Assembly (NCBI RefSeq): GCF_018991925.1
Contig: NW_024756914.1
Span: forward strand, 9,961,817-10,025,816
Direction of reading: 5' to 3'
Length of the DNA: 64,000 nucleotides
DNA from: Homarus americanus
Lineage: Eukaryota > Arthropoda > Malacostraca > Decapoda > Nephropidae
Below, piece after piece: positions 31,981 to 42,558 of the stretch; position 1 is the first letter of the stretch, and each line of letters opens with the position of its first letter. The notes beneath the pieces were generated by a model. It ran no database searches. It worked only from the letters and a program-made list of their open reading frames with translations, and was not told where the DNA came from. Made by a program: the position numbers and the translations under genes.

Positions 31981-32954
31981 AAATCTTTGACGGAATGGAT
32001 CAAAATTATGAGCGTTTTGCCAAAGTTGACAGAATGGTCCAAGATTCACTTGCTTGCTACATGGAAATTTATTACGAAAAGAAAAAGCAAACTGTGCAGT
32101 CTAAATTGGACATCTATTTTAAGTAGTCCCCCAGTGCTGTCTCCTCACGCCCCACCAGTGCTGCCTCTTCACTCCCTCAAGATGATCCAATACCTTCAAC
32201 CAGCAAGTTTCCACAGTACATAAACCTGTCTGAAGAAAGCGACATTGATGACCCACCCAGCCCTGTCTCCTCTTCTGCTTCTTCCAATTAATAGTCTCCA
32301 TGTATCCTGTAAATAGAAAATTATGGGGGCTCTGTGTGCATTCAGCTGACTACATTAAAGGTAAGTGCTCAGTCACACTGTATCCATTCTTCATTCTTGA
32401 TTACTTTTACTGTAGTACTGTATTTCATTTTATATTTTATTTTATTTTATTTTTCTGCATTTCCGACTTACAACCTGGATTTGGGTCCCTAACCCCGTCG
32501 TAAGTCGGTGAGGAGCTGTACATCAACAAGACAAGCAGATGCTGGGCTGGCTGTGATTACCCTATGAAAAAAAGTAGAGAAAATAATACTGTAGTGACCC
32601 AGAGATGGGGTCAATTCATTTTTGTCAATTCAATTCATTTCCAATTCAGAATAAAATTTGAATTAATCAATTCCAATTCAATTCAATTCATTCGTAAAAA
32701 ATATATCTTCAATTCCAATTCAATTCATTATGGTCGATAATTATTTCATTCAATTCAATTCAAATGCTTTTCAATTAAAAATCAATTCTAATCTACCATT
32801 AATCTAATGGAAAGAAATAAAATTCAAGGTTTCAAATTAACTTCTTTATTTTTTATCAAAAATGCTATACCACACAAACCAATCACATTCTTTACCAACC
32901 AAAAGTTCAAATGGTTTAATTCTTTGTATTAGTTAACAAAATATGAATGAGTCC

Positions 32955-33594
32955 AAGTTACTGAGGATTACATCTGATCGTCATAAGTTGCTCAAATCTT
33001 TATCGCTTAAATTGCACCTCTCTGGCCTGAAGAGCTTGCCAGCAATGGAGAACAGTCGTTCCACAGGAGCCGATGTAGCAGGAATGGCCAGGTACTTTGC
33101 TGCAAGCCTGGTGAGGGCAGGAAACTCAGGTTGCTTGGCCTTCCAGTAGCCAAGGGGATCACCATCTTCCTGTAGACATGGCTGAGTGAGACCTCAGTGA
33201 TGGAGTTGGTCTTGGTGTAGAGGACCGGTTGGCCAGGACAAAGAACTTGTTCCTCTTCATCGGTGGTGGTTCAACAGGGGAAGTGTCTGTTGTAGGATCA
33301 ACACTGTGCGCCATATTGTATTTCACAGTCAGAAGATCACGAATGTCTTGCACTTCATTGTCATAGTCATGACTCCAGTCCAGCTTGTAACGTGGGTCTA
33401 AGGTGGCAGCTAGCTGGAAAACCTCCATAGACTCAAACTTATTCAGACGAGTCTCTGTTGAGGACTGAAGTACAGAAACAAGCTTGCTTTTATACACTTC
33501 ATGAAGACTAGCTAAAGCAGCCCAAAGACCACGAACACAGTTAACTACCAGACTAGATGTCGCCATTTTTTGTCCCTGAATCTGATTAATCACA
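32955..33594 (-). pseudogene. hAT transposase C-terminal half including hATC dimerisation domain
   Basis: Two frames on the minus strand. 33593-33159 has LAATLDPRYKLDW and VQDIRDLLTVKYN. 33150-32955 has DPLGYWKAKQPEFPALTRL, AAKYLAIPATSAPVERLFS and AGKLFRPERCNL. KYLAIPATSAPVERLFS is the hATC hallmark. It is cut by the Tigger insertion at 33595. Confidence 0.88.
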
Positions 33595-36227
33595 TAGTTG
33601 GGTCTTCGTTTACGCGGTCAATTGAACCCGTGGAGTACCGCGTAAAACGAAAAACGCGTAAATGAAATAACAGAATATATGGGATTAATTGAAATAGAGA
33701 CTGGGCCAAACTCCACTTTTCCAGACACAATACCTACGTTGTAGTAAAAATATTATCTTAACTTTATGATGGTATGCACACACACACATAATATAGAAGA
33801 GAAATATCAATAAGAGAATAATATACTGTACCAGGTAAAAGAAAAATCAAGGTTTAACACTTATGTCAGGTTAGGTTAGGTTAGAAAAAATCAAGGTTAG
33901 GTTAGGTTTAACACTTACGTTAGTAGAAGAGATGAGTCGGCATACGGGAATGGCGGCTGGTTCTGAGTAGAGGGCAGATTACTGGCCCTCAGGTGAATCA
34001 CCATCACTATCCTCCATAGTTGTCAGGGCCTACCTGACAAATCCCTCAACGTCACCATCACTGTCACTATCACTGGCTTGGGCTGGCTGTGGTGGGTTGC
34101 GGGCGAAGAAGTCTGTGATGTTACGCTGACTGCTAGTGTTGATGTGTTCGTGATACACCTGGATGTACGGCTCCATAGTCTGCAACAGCTGGTTATTGAA
34201 GACTTCATAGCGGTTATCGTCAGGGTCGTTGGAAAGGATGAGCTTCAGTTTCTCTGCACACTCGATGGCATCCTTAACATTACCAAGCGTTAACTTGTGT
34301 TCTTCTTGGGATGACGCACCACCTGCCTCTTCACTGAGGTCATCGTCTTCTAACATCTCGTCGGCAGTCACCTCAGGATCCCTTATCACCTCCATAATGT
34401 TGTCGTTGGTGGTCTCGGAGAAGCCTGCAGCTGTAACACTCTGCGCAGCATCTGTTGCAAGGTCCACTACCACTGCAACAGACTGAACCTCACCACTCAC
34501 AGGTTGACTCTGCCTCCCACCTGGGATACCTTGCAACACATGCCGCCATGCGTGACAAATCGTTATTACAGACAGCTGATCCCATGCCTCCACCAAAAAG
34601 TCAACAGCTTTCTTGACGTTAAATTTCTTCCAAAACTGCTTGACTCGAACTTCTTGATCCGCCAACTCGTTCCTCGTCCTCATCGCTCTCATCGGTGTCA
34701 CCCAGGTTACGCAACTCATCCTTGGTGTTGGTACAGTCGTTTAGGAGCTTAAACTTCTTTGCAGAGAATGCAGCCTTAATGTTGCATATCAACTCCTGGT
34801 CCATGGGCTGGATTAACGACATAGTGTTGGGAGGAAGGATGACCACTTTTACGTTGGGGTGACAATCCAACAGTAGGGGCGAGTGTCCTGGTGCGTTGTC
34901 AAGGAGCAACAAAATGTTGAATGGAACATTCTGTTGCTAGCAGAATTTCTTGACGTCGGGAATGAAACAGTCGTCAAACCAGAAGAGGGACATAGCAGAG
35001 AACATCCACGCCGCGGTTAGCCAGTGGACATTTAGCTTGGTCATGTCCATGTTCTTGTAGGCGTGCGGCTTGCGGGCTGTGTGGATCACCGATAACTTGA
35101 GTTTACAGGTACCGGAGGCATTGGTGGTCAACAAAACGGTGATGCGCTCCTTCTGCAACTTCCGGCCCCGACACTTGCTGGCAGACTTGACAACAAAGGT
35201 CTTGGTAGGTAGCTTTTTCCAAAACAGACCGGATTCAGACCTGGTCGTCGGTGTACTGTCCTTCCTCCATAACATCAAGTAAGAACGGAGGAAAATCACT
35301 AGCCGCAACACGGTCAGCACTCGCTCCTTCACCACCAATGTTAATGTTGGTGATCTTGTTCCTCTTCTTAAACCCTTGCAGCCACCCAGAGGAAGCATTG
35401 AAGGGTTTGGGCTCTGCAATTTCCATCTTACGTGCCACGTGCATACTCTTGAACCGACCGCGTGTCCACCGCCATGTTCCGTCATGCCTGACGAATCAAG
35501 TAGCTCACAAGTATATTCTCTGTCTTGAGCAGCACCTTGTTCTGGCAGTACTTCACCATTGAAGCACCTGCAGACTTTGTGATGTTCATGTGTTCTTTTA
35601 TCTTGGCTGCATCCTTCTTGACCGTCCGGATCGTAGATTCGTTAACACCATGCTGGCACGCGAGATCAACCTGTCTTGCTCCTTTTTCTAACTCTTGTAT
35701 TATCTTGTACTTCACCTCATAACTTAGGGCACGTCGTATCTTCTTTGGCTTAGGGCGGCTGGGTCCAGGTAATGCAAGGTTTTTCTGTGGTGGTGGAGGT
35801 CCAGTGGAAGCCATTCTTACGAGATTATCCGAACAATAGAACACAGTATACACGGGGTGACTGGGAGGAGAGTAACTGACGCGGCTAGGTCAGCGGCTTC
35901 ATCCCTCCCGCGGCAGGGCACGTCATATTACATTAAACCAATCACAGCTAGCGGCAGAGGGAGGTAAGGATGTGTGGCCCAATCACAGTCCGATACGTCA
36001 TATGACGTCACCGATAACGCAACAGAGACATACACTCCGCATTTGCGCAACCTACTTGCGCTGCTTACCCAACATGGCGGGAGGTTTGAATCCAAAAATG
36101 GCATGGCGCGGCAGGACTGCCAGCTGCTCTCCTCGTAAATGACCAAATTTACCGCGTAAATCAAGCATCTCATTTCTGGCAAGGCACCGCGTAAATGACC
36201 AAACGCGTAAATCCAGACTCAACTGTA
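33595..36227 (-). mobile_element. Tigger-type transposon (family 2), 2.63 kb, degenerate, nested in hAT
   Basis: Plus-strand ends are TAGTTGGGTCTTCGTTTACGC and (inverted) CAGTTGAGTCTGGATTTACG; the first CA of the left TIR is lost. It is flanked by TA. It carries the transposase at 33979-35814 (minus) and TTAGG-like patches at 33869-33909. It is the relative of the intact copy at 38200-40920. Confidence 0.88.
33979..35814 (-). pseudogene. Tigger-family-2 transposase, degenerate copy
   Basis: Starts MASTGPPPPQKNLALPGPSR, followed by IRRALSYEVKYKIIQELEKG, and is readable to the C-terminus (DSDGDSPEGQ). Frameshifts near 35480 and 35235, 34930 and 34700 and a premature stop in GFVR-stop-ALTT disable it. 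Catalytic pieces LLLLDNAPGHSPLLL and SLIQPMDQELICN remain. It is roughly 80 percent similar to the intact copy by eye. Confidence 0.88.
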
Positions 36228-36390
36228 CTCAAATGGCTGGAGTATATCACAGAGCTCCTTGATGGTGTTCAGCTCATACTGCTTCAGCTTGTAGGGAGTG
36301 TCAAGTTTGTCCCACACTTCAGGTGTAACTCAAAGTACTGACCTCATCATCGTCAACTGGCTATTCCAGCGTGTACATGTGGTAAGCTTA
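36228..36390 (-). pseudogene. hAT transposase, middle segment
   Basis: The minus strand reads LTTCTRWNSQLTMMRSVL then EVWDKLDTPYKLKQYEL and IKELCDILQPFE. T-x-TRWNS is a typical hAT step upstream of the segment found at 33594. A stop follows MMRSVL. Confidence 0.8.
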
Positions 36391-37244
36391 TACAGTGGCC
36401 CCTCGGTTAACGAACTCAATCCGTTCCAGAAAGTCGTTCGTTAACCGAAACGTTCGTTAACCGAAACCATTGTTTCAATGGGTTTTTGGGTAATTGGTTC
36501 CAGCTCACCGAAAATTTCCTAAATTCAACAAAAATGGTAGAAAAGTTCACTTACTTTGAGGTGTGTATGTAGAAGGCTCCTGGATGATGATGATGATGGA
36601 TTTAGAATGGGGGTGGAGGAGAAGGAAGAAGAGAAGGCATTGGGGTGGAAGAGAAGTCACCCCATGGTGCCATTTCACCCATAAAATTTTAGCTCTCTGG
36701 TTTAATTCAAGATTATTTTCTTTAAATCAACGCTGCACTGCATTATATATTGTCAATATATAAAATATATTTCAAAATGACCAATAATTTGCTTGGAAAC
36801 ACAGAAAAAAAGCGTTTAGTTGAAGAGAGTCTCAAGCAAGATGTTACCTCCAGTGAAAACAGAGAGAGACTGACGCCTGTTTGCTGTGTTAAGAGGCTGG
36901 ATGCCGCGCATTAAACTAGTCACTTTACCTTCAATTTTGTTCAATAATTGTTAAAATGACTAAAAAATTGAATATTAAACTTTTAAAATTATTGAATAGT
37001 ATAAACTTCTTGATATTTACAAAAATAGTAAGGAATTTAAGCCCTAGAACCGATTAATGTATTGGCGGACTAATACTAAAGCTGGTTGCCCGGTCAGTGC
37101 AAGCGAAAACATGTTGAGGTCGGTTCGTAAGAAGTTCGTTAAGCGAATTTTTTTTCGTTAACCGAATTGAAGATCCTTATGGAAGGCAGTTCGTTAATGG
37201 AAATTACGTTAACTGAGGTGTTCGTTAAACGAGGGGTCACTGTA
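36391..37244. mobile_element. MITE family 3, copy 1 (854 bp), nested in hAT
   Basis: TACAGTGGCCCCTCGGTTAA at the left and an inverted CGAGGGGTCACTGTA at the right, each including the flanking TA. GTTCGTTAACCGAAAC words repeat inside both ends. No transposase. Sister copies are at 41757-42558 and 60964-61752. Confidence 0.85.
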
Positions 37245-37697
37245 CTGCCAATCACAGACCAACAGGCTAGGACGTGTACTGAACAAGTGTGTTTTACCCA
37301 CTTTGTCACGCCCACTGACAGGAACTGAACTTGTTGTGAATTTTAAATATATTTTCAATATATTTATTACAAACACATGAAATATGCAGGAAATAATTTT
37401 TCAGTTCAATAAAATTAATATATCACTTGGTATATTTTTAAAAATTTTTGTGCTAGCTAACAGGTTATTTTAGTTTTTATTTGAATATAAGTTAATTATT
37501 GCAAAATAATGAAGATGCATATTACAGTACAATATATTATTTTATCAATGCACATCAATTCACTAAATCAATTCACATCAATTCATTGATATCAATTCCA
37601 ATTCAATTCAATTAATTTTAATTTTGTATTTTTCAATTCCATTTCAATGATTTTTTTTAATCAATTCCAATTCAATTCATAATTGACCCCATGTCTG

Positions 37698-37976
37698 ACT
37701 GTACCTGTATCACACATTAACTTGCTTGGGGTCGAGTGTGGGATTTTTTTCAGTTAGATTTTATTATTTTACCATAGTTTTTTAATCTGGTACAAATTGA
37801 ACCTAAATAATATTTGAAATATGGTGAAACTTGATAATGTTGTTTTAATGGGGTCACAGTGCTGGAGGCAGGCTGCTCAGTACACCACCAACAGTCAGTC
37901 CTGCCTTCCACCTCTCACACAATTCACTTTTAACTTAATTTTTTCTTATTTTATAGTTTTATATAACAGTAGAAGT
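37698..37976. other. No gene seen
   Basis: AT-rich spacer between hAT and the family-4 element. A 84-codon frame at 37821 is not protein-like. Confidence 0.5.
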
Positions 37977-38199
37977 CCAAAAATCCGGACTGCTTGGGGA
38001 TTGGGTCGGTCCGGATTTTCGGATTTTCCGGATTCTCAGGCAGTACTTTTAAAATTAAAATTTATGGAGAAATAAAGAAGAGATGAACAGGTACAGTTTG
38101 ATAGTTTATTCATTAGCAAATAAAGCATGCTTCATTTATCAAAACGAGCAGTTTTAAAGAAAAATAAAGTCAACACTAGACAAAAATGTAAACAAACTA

Positions 38200-40920
38200 C
38201 AGTATTACCCCGCCTAACGCGGTTTCACTTAACGCGTTTTCGCATATACGCGGTGCCTTGCCAGAGCTGAACTTTCACTTAACACGGATTTTTTCCACAT
38301 ATACGCGGTGAGTGTCCGGCTCGAGATGCTATTTTTAGATTTTGCCCACGCGCCACCCGCCACCCGCCCGCCTGCCTGCCTGTGCTCCTCGCCTCTCCCT
38401 CCTCCTCCCTCCGCTTGGGCAAGCCGCGCGGTAAGGTTGCGCAGTGTGTGTCTTTGTTGCGTTATCACTGACGTCATATGACGTATCGGACTGTGATTGG
38501 CCATGCATCCCTACCCCCCTCTACTGCTCGCTGTAATTGGCTTAAAGTATTATGACGTGACCACCCGGGGAGGGAGGGAGGGAGGGAGGGAGGGAGGAGA
38601 GACGATGCTTGACCTAGCTGCGGCAGTTTGATCCCTCAAGGCCACACCGTGTAAACGCGCATCCATTGTTCCGTAAAATGGCTTCCGCCGGACCACCACC
38701 GCCCCCAGAGAGAGACCTTTCCTTACCTGGACCCAGCGGCACTAAGCCAAAGAAGATACGACGTTCATTAAGCTACGAGGTGAAGTACCAAATTGTTCAA
38801 GATTTGGAGAAAGGAAGACGGCAAGTTGATCTCGCGCGCCAGCATGGCGTCAACGAATCTACGATTCGTACGATCAAGAAGGATGCAGCCAAGATCAAAG
38901 AGCACATGAAAATCACAAAGTCTGCAGGTGCTTCATCTATCAGGTATTGCCAGAACAGGGTGCTGGCAAAAGTGGAAAATTTGCTGGTGAGTTATTTGGT
39001 GCGTCAGGCGCGACGCAACATGGCGGTGGACACGCGCTCAGTGCAGGAGTACGCACGTGAGCTATACGCAGCAGTGTCACGTAAACTGGGAATTGCAGAG
39101 CCCAAACCCTTCAATGCTTCCTCTGGTTGGCTGCATAGGTTTAAGAAGAGGAACAAGATCACCAACATCAACATTGGTGGTGAGGAAGCGAGTGCTGACC
39201 GTGTGGCGGCTAGAGATTTTCCTCCGTTTTTACGTGAGATTATGGAGGAAGGACAGTACAGTGACGACCAGGTGTTTAACATGGACGAATCTGGTCTTTT
39301 CTGGAAAAAGTTACCTTCCAAGACCTTCGTTGTCCAGTCTGCCAGCAAGGTAAGGGGTCGGAAGTTGCAGAAGGAACGCATCACCGTCCTGTTTACCACC
39401 AATGCCTCCGGTACCTGTAAACCAAAGTTATCGGTGATTCACACAGCCCGCAAGCCGCACGCCTACAAGAATATGGACATGAACAAGCTTAATGTCCACT
39501 GGCTAACCGCACGTAAGGCGTGGATGTCCTCTTCTCTGTCCCTCTTCTGGTTTGACAACTGTTTTGTTCCCGACGTGAAGAAATTATGCAAGCAACAGAA
39601 TGTTCCATTCAATATTTTGTTGCTCCTTGACAACGCACCTGGACACTCGCCCCTACTTATGGATCGTCACCCCAACGTAAAAGTGGTCTTCCTTCCTCCC
39701 AACACTACGTCATTAATCCAGCCCATGGACCAGGAGTTGATCTGCAATGTGAAAGCTGCGTACTCTGCAAAGAAGTTCAAGCTCCTGAACGACTCTACCA
39801 ACACCAAGGATGAGTTGCGTAAGCTGGGTGACACCGACAGCGAGAGCAAAAGCGACGAGGACAAGGAACAAGAGGCGGTGACTCAAGAACTTCTCGTCAA
39901 ACAATTTTGGAAGAAGTTTAACGTTAAACAAGCTGTAGACTTCTTGGTGGAGGCATGGGATCTGCTGACTATTGCTACGATTCGTCACGCATGGAGACAT
40001 GTGTTGCATGGCATACCAGGTGAGAGGAGGAGTGAACCTGTGACTGGTCAGGTTCAGACTGTTGCAGTAGCAGTGGACCTTGCCAGAGAAGCTGCGCTCA
40101 GTATTACAGCTGAAGGCTTCTCCGAGACCACCAACGAAGACATCATGGAGGTGATCAGAGATCCTGAAGTGACTGCCGACGAGATGTTGGAAGAAGAACA
40201 CGCCAGTGAAGAGGAGGAAGAAGGTGCGTCATTCTCCGAAGAACCTAGTTTAAGTCATAGTGATATTAAGTGTGCCATAGAGTTTGCAGAAAAAATTAAG
40301 TCCGTCCTTTCCCGCGACAATGACGATGAACGCTATGAAGTCTTCCATACCCGACTGGTGCAGGCTATGGAGCCGTACATCACGGTGTATCATGACAACA
40401 TCAAAGCCAGCCGTCAGCAAAGCATAACCGAGTTCTTCGCCCGCAACCCACCACAGCCAGCCCAAGCCAGTGATAGTGAAAGTGAAGTTGACTTTGAGGG
40501 ATTTGTCAGGGAAGCCCTGACAACTGTAAGTGACAGTGATGTTGATTCACCTAGTAATGGTGATTCACCTGAGGGCCAGTAATCTGCCCTCTGCCTCGGA
40601 ACCAGCCTCCATCCCCGTATGCCGACCCATCTCTTCTACTACCGTAAGTGTTCCACCTAACTTTTAGTTTCTCTAAGGTAACCTTCATTTTTCCTATGTT
40701 AACCTTTATCTTTCCTAACCTAACCTCTTCTATATTACTTGTTTTTTCATACCATCATAAAGTTAAGATAGAATTTTTACTACAACATAGTTATGTGTCG
40801 TCAAAAAGTGGAGTTTGGGGGTCGGGCTGGTTTCTATTGGAATTAATCCCATATGTTCTGTTGTTCACTTAACGCGGGACCCTCTGGGTTCAATTGACCG
40901 CGTTAAGTGGGGTACAACTG
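38200..40920 (+). mobile_element. Complete Tigger-type transposon (family 2), 2,721 bp
   Basis: TIRs CAGTATTACCCCGCCTAACG and (minus) CAGTTGTACCCCACTTAACG, with TA duplicated at 38198-38199 and 40921-40922. A single open transposase spans most of it. The 5' UTR has a GGGA repeat (38568-38596) and the 3' UTR has CCTAACCTAACC. This is the best candidate in the window for a recently or currently mobile element. Confidence 0.93.
38666..40582 (+). CDS. Intact Tigger/pogo-type transposase, 638 codons
   Basis: Domains: CENP-B/psq-type HTH at about residues 36-80 (LSYEVKYQIVQDLEKG and QHGVNESTIRTIKKDA); Tc5/CENP-B second HTH at about 100-170 (ASSGWLHRFKKRNKI); DDE_1 catalytic domain with D207 (FNMDESGLFWKK), D322 (LLLLDNAPGHSP) and D355 (SLIQPMDQELIC). 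There are 32 residues between the second and third Asp, the DD32D-like spacing of pogo/Tigger. The C-terminal third is acidic (EEEHASEEEEEGASF) and ends near EFFARNPPQPAQAS. No stop or frameshift. The likely start is Met5 (38678, context AAAATGG), because the degenerate relative begins with the same MAS-GPPPP. It cuts and pastes DNA at TA sites in the nucleus. Confidence 0.93.
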   Translation: MFRKMASAGPPPPPERDLSLPGPSGTKPKKIRRSLSYEVKYQIVQDLEKGRRQVDLARQHGVNESTIRTIKKDAAKIKEHMKITKSAGASSIRYCQNRVLAKVENLLVSYLVRQARRNMAVDTRSVQEYARELYAAVSRKLGIAEPKPFNASSGWLHRFKKRNKITNINIGGEEASADRVAARDFPPFLREIMEEGQYSDDQVFNMDESGLFWKKLPSKTFVVQSASKVRGRKLQKERITVLFTTNASGTCKPKLSVIHTARKPHAYKNMDMNKLNVHWLTARKAWMSSSLSLFWFDNCFVPDVKKLCKQQNVPFNILLLLDNAPGHSPLLMDRHPNVKVVFLPPNTTSLIQPMDQELICNVKAAYSAKKFKLLNDSTNTKDELRKLGDTDSESKSDEDKEQEAVTQELLVKQFWKKFNVKQAVDFLVEAWDLLTIATIRHAWRHVLHGIPGERRSEPVTGQVQTVAVAVDLAREAALSITAEGFSETTNEDIMEVIRDPEVTADEMLEEEHASEEEEEGASFSEEPSLSHSDIKCAIEFAEKIKSVLSRDNDDERYEVFHTRLVQAMEPYITVYHDNIKASRQQSITEFFARNPPQPAQASDSESEVDFEGFVREALTTVSDSDVDSPSNGDSPEGQ

Positions 40921-40922
40921 TA

Positions 40923-41355
40923 TCTAATACCATGACGAGTCTTGAAATTCCTAAGCCATCCATCACTAAATGCGCACTCTGATTCAATGTTCATTTGCTC
41001 CTTAAAAGACTTTGCTTTGGCAATAAGCATCGGCCCAGAAATTGCCATACCTTCTGATCGTTTTAACAAAAACCATTCGTGCAACACTTTATCAAGATTT
41101 TCTAATTTGGGCCAATGTAAACTTTTTCTTTCAGCAATTTTAATGTAAGGCTCAGAAGAAGCTGTGAATTCTAGAATTTTATTCTTTGCCTTTTTTTATA
41201 TCATAAATTGTAGACTTTCCAAAGTTGTATGTTTCCATAAGAACAGCATTGCTCACATTACATTCTAGTTTCTTAATTATTTCAAGTTTGTCACTCAATT
41301 TCAATGTGTTCTTCTTTCTCTTCACACAACGAAGTTTATCTACTTTAGGGGCCAT
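40923..41355 (-). pseudogene. Pogo-like transposase N-terminus (CENP-B N plus Tc5 HTH)
   Basis: The ATG at 41355 reads KRKKNTLKLSDKLEIIKKLE and YNFGKSTIYDIKK (first HTH). A one-A frameshift in a homopolymer near 41198 follows, then LHEWFLLKRSEGMAISGPML and CAFSDGWLRNFKTRHGIR (second HTH). The nested Tigger at 40920 truncates it before the DDE domain, which is not found on the other side. Confidence 0.85.
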
Positions 41356-41756
41356 TATTATGGGCTTGTACTCTGTACATGGAAAGAGTAGGACTCAAAA
41401 TTACATACGTTGTCACAATTTGATTGCCTGTTTTAAAGTGGCGATCGTGTGTGGTCGTTTGTTGTCGCTGTGCAGCTGTGGCATTCACGCATGCACACAT
41501 ACACAAAAGATTTATAGTGCCTCAAATTTTACATTTCAGTTCAAGCTAATTACAAAACTAACAAAATTAGCTACCTATAATTTACAATTACTTTTATTAT
41601 TAGAATTATGTAAATTAATTTTTTAAAGCAACTCCATTCATTCACATAACCCACAAAAGCCCGCTAAATTTAAAAAGTTTGAGTTTTTGAAAAGTCCGGA
41701 TTTTAGGGTGGTCCGGATTCCTGGCATCCGAATTTTGGGACTTTTACTGTATACAA

Positions 41757-42558
41757 TACAGTGGTCCCTCAGTTAACGAACACAATTCGTTCCAGAAGGT
41801 CGTTCGTTAACCGAAAATTTTGTTAACCAAAACCATTGTTTCAATGGGATATTGGGTAATTGGTTCCAGCTCACCGAAAAGTACATACAAAGTAAAAAAA
41901 AAAAAAATGCAGTAAAGTACACTTACTTTGAGGTGTGTATGTAGAAGGCTCCTGGTTGATGATGATGATGATGGGAATTAGAAGTGGGGGTGGAGGAGAA
42001 GGGAGAAGAGAAGGAAGTGGGGGTGGAGGAGAAATTACCTTTCAGGGGACCCAATAAAATTTTAAGTTCACTTGGTGTAATTCAAGATTATTTTATTTAA
42101 ATCAACACTGCACTGCGCTATATATTATCTATATGTTAACTAAAGTTCAGAATGACCAATAATTTTAATGAAAAATGCAAAAATATTCAAGACACCAACA
42201 AAATGGCTGCTCTCTTGACAGTAAACAAAGCCAGATTGAACCTGTACAGGGAGTACTGCATATAATATTATCAATATGTTAAATAAATGTTAAAATGGTT
42301 AATAATTTTAATATAAAACATAAAAAAATATTAAAAAGTTGAAATTTATTGATATTTAGTCCATTGGAAACGAATTTAAACTTAGAACAGATTACTGAAT
42401 TGGCAGACTGGGCCATCAGCTGACCAGCTGATGCTCACAACAAAACGTGATTTTCGTAAGGATTTCGTTTATCAAATGTTTGTTCGTTAACCGAATTGAA
42501 GATTCTTATGGAAGGTAATTCGTTAACCGAGGCGTTCGTTAACCGAGGGACCACTGTA
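41757..42558. mobile_element. MITE family 3, copy 2 (802 bp)
   Basis: TACAGTGGTCCCTCAGTTAA to GTTAACCGAGGGACCACTGT, with TA flanks. It lies only five bases from the family-4 element. No coding. Confidence 0.88.

Larger units (their letters stand above)
29843..32518 (+). mobile_element. Tigger/pogo-type DNA transposon (family 1), 2.68 kb, with nested MITE
   Basis: TIRs CAGCTCCTCCCCAACTTACG and GTCGTAAGTCGGTGAGGAGC followed by TG, flanked by TA. It contains a degenerate transposase and, at 31008-31350, an insertion of its own short derivative. Internal frameshifts make it non-autonomous. Confidence 0.88.
32600..37697 (-). mobile_element. hAT transposon, about 5.1 kb, carrying nested Tigger and MITE insertions
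   Basis: Ends CAGAGATGGGGTCAATT and AATTGACCCCATGTCTG form the TIRs. Subterminal regions (32620-32790 and 37540-37690) are packed with AATTCAATTC repeats on both sides, as seen in hAT ends. Coding remnants read on the minus strand. After subtracting Tigger (33595-36227) and the MITE (36391-37244), about 1.6 kb of hAT sequence remains. An 8-bp TSD was not convincing. Confidence 0.8.
37977..41749 (-). mobile_element. Pogo/Tigger-type element (family 4) with intact Tigger nested inside
   Basis: TIRs CAGTAGAAGTCCAAAAATCC at the left and inverted GGACTTTTACTG at the right (CAGTAAAAGTCCCAAAATTC on the minus strand). Right TA flank present, left flank degenerate. It holds the N-terminal transposase remnant 40923-41355 on the minus strand; the DDE region is missing. 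About 1.05 kb remains after removing 38200-40920. Confidence 0.8.

Noticed and set aside
32592..37705. 8-bp target duplication of the hAT element
   Set aside because: Flanks TAGTGACC and ACTGTACC agree only in the last three bases.
41225..41626. 133-codon plus-strand frame
   Set aside because: Mostly antisense of the pogo-like transposase N-terminus; low-complexity remainder.
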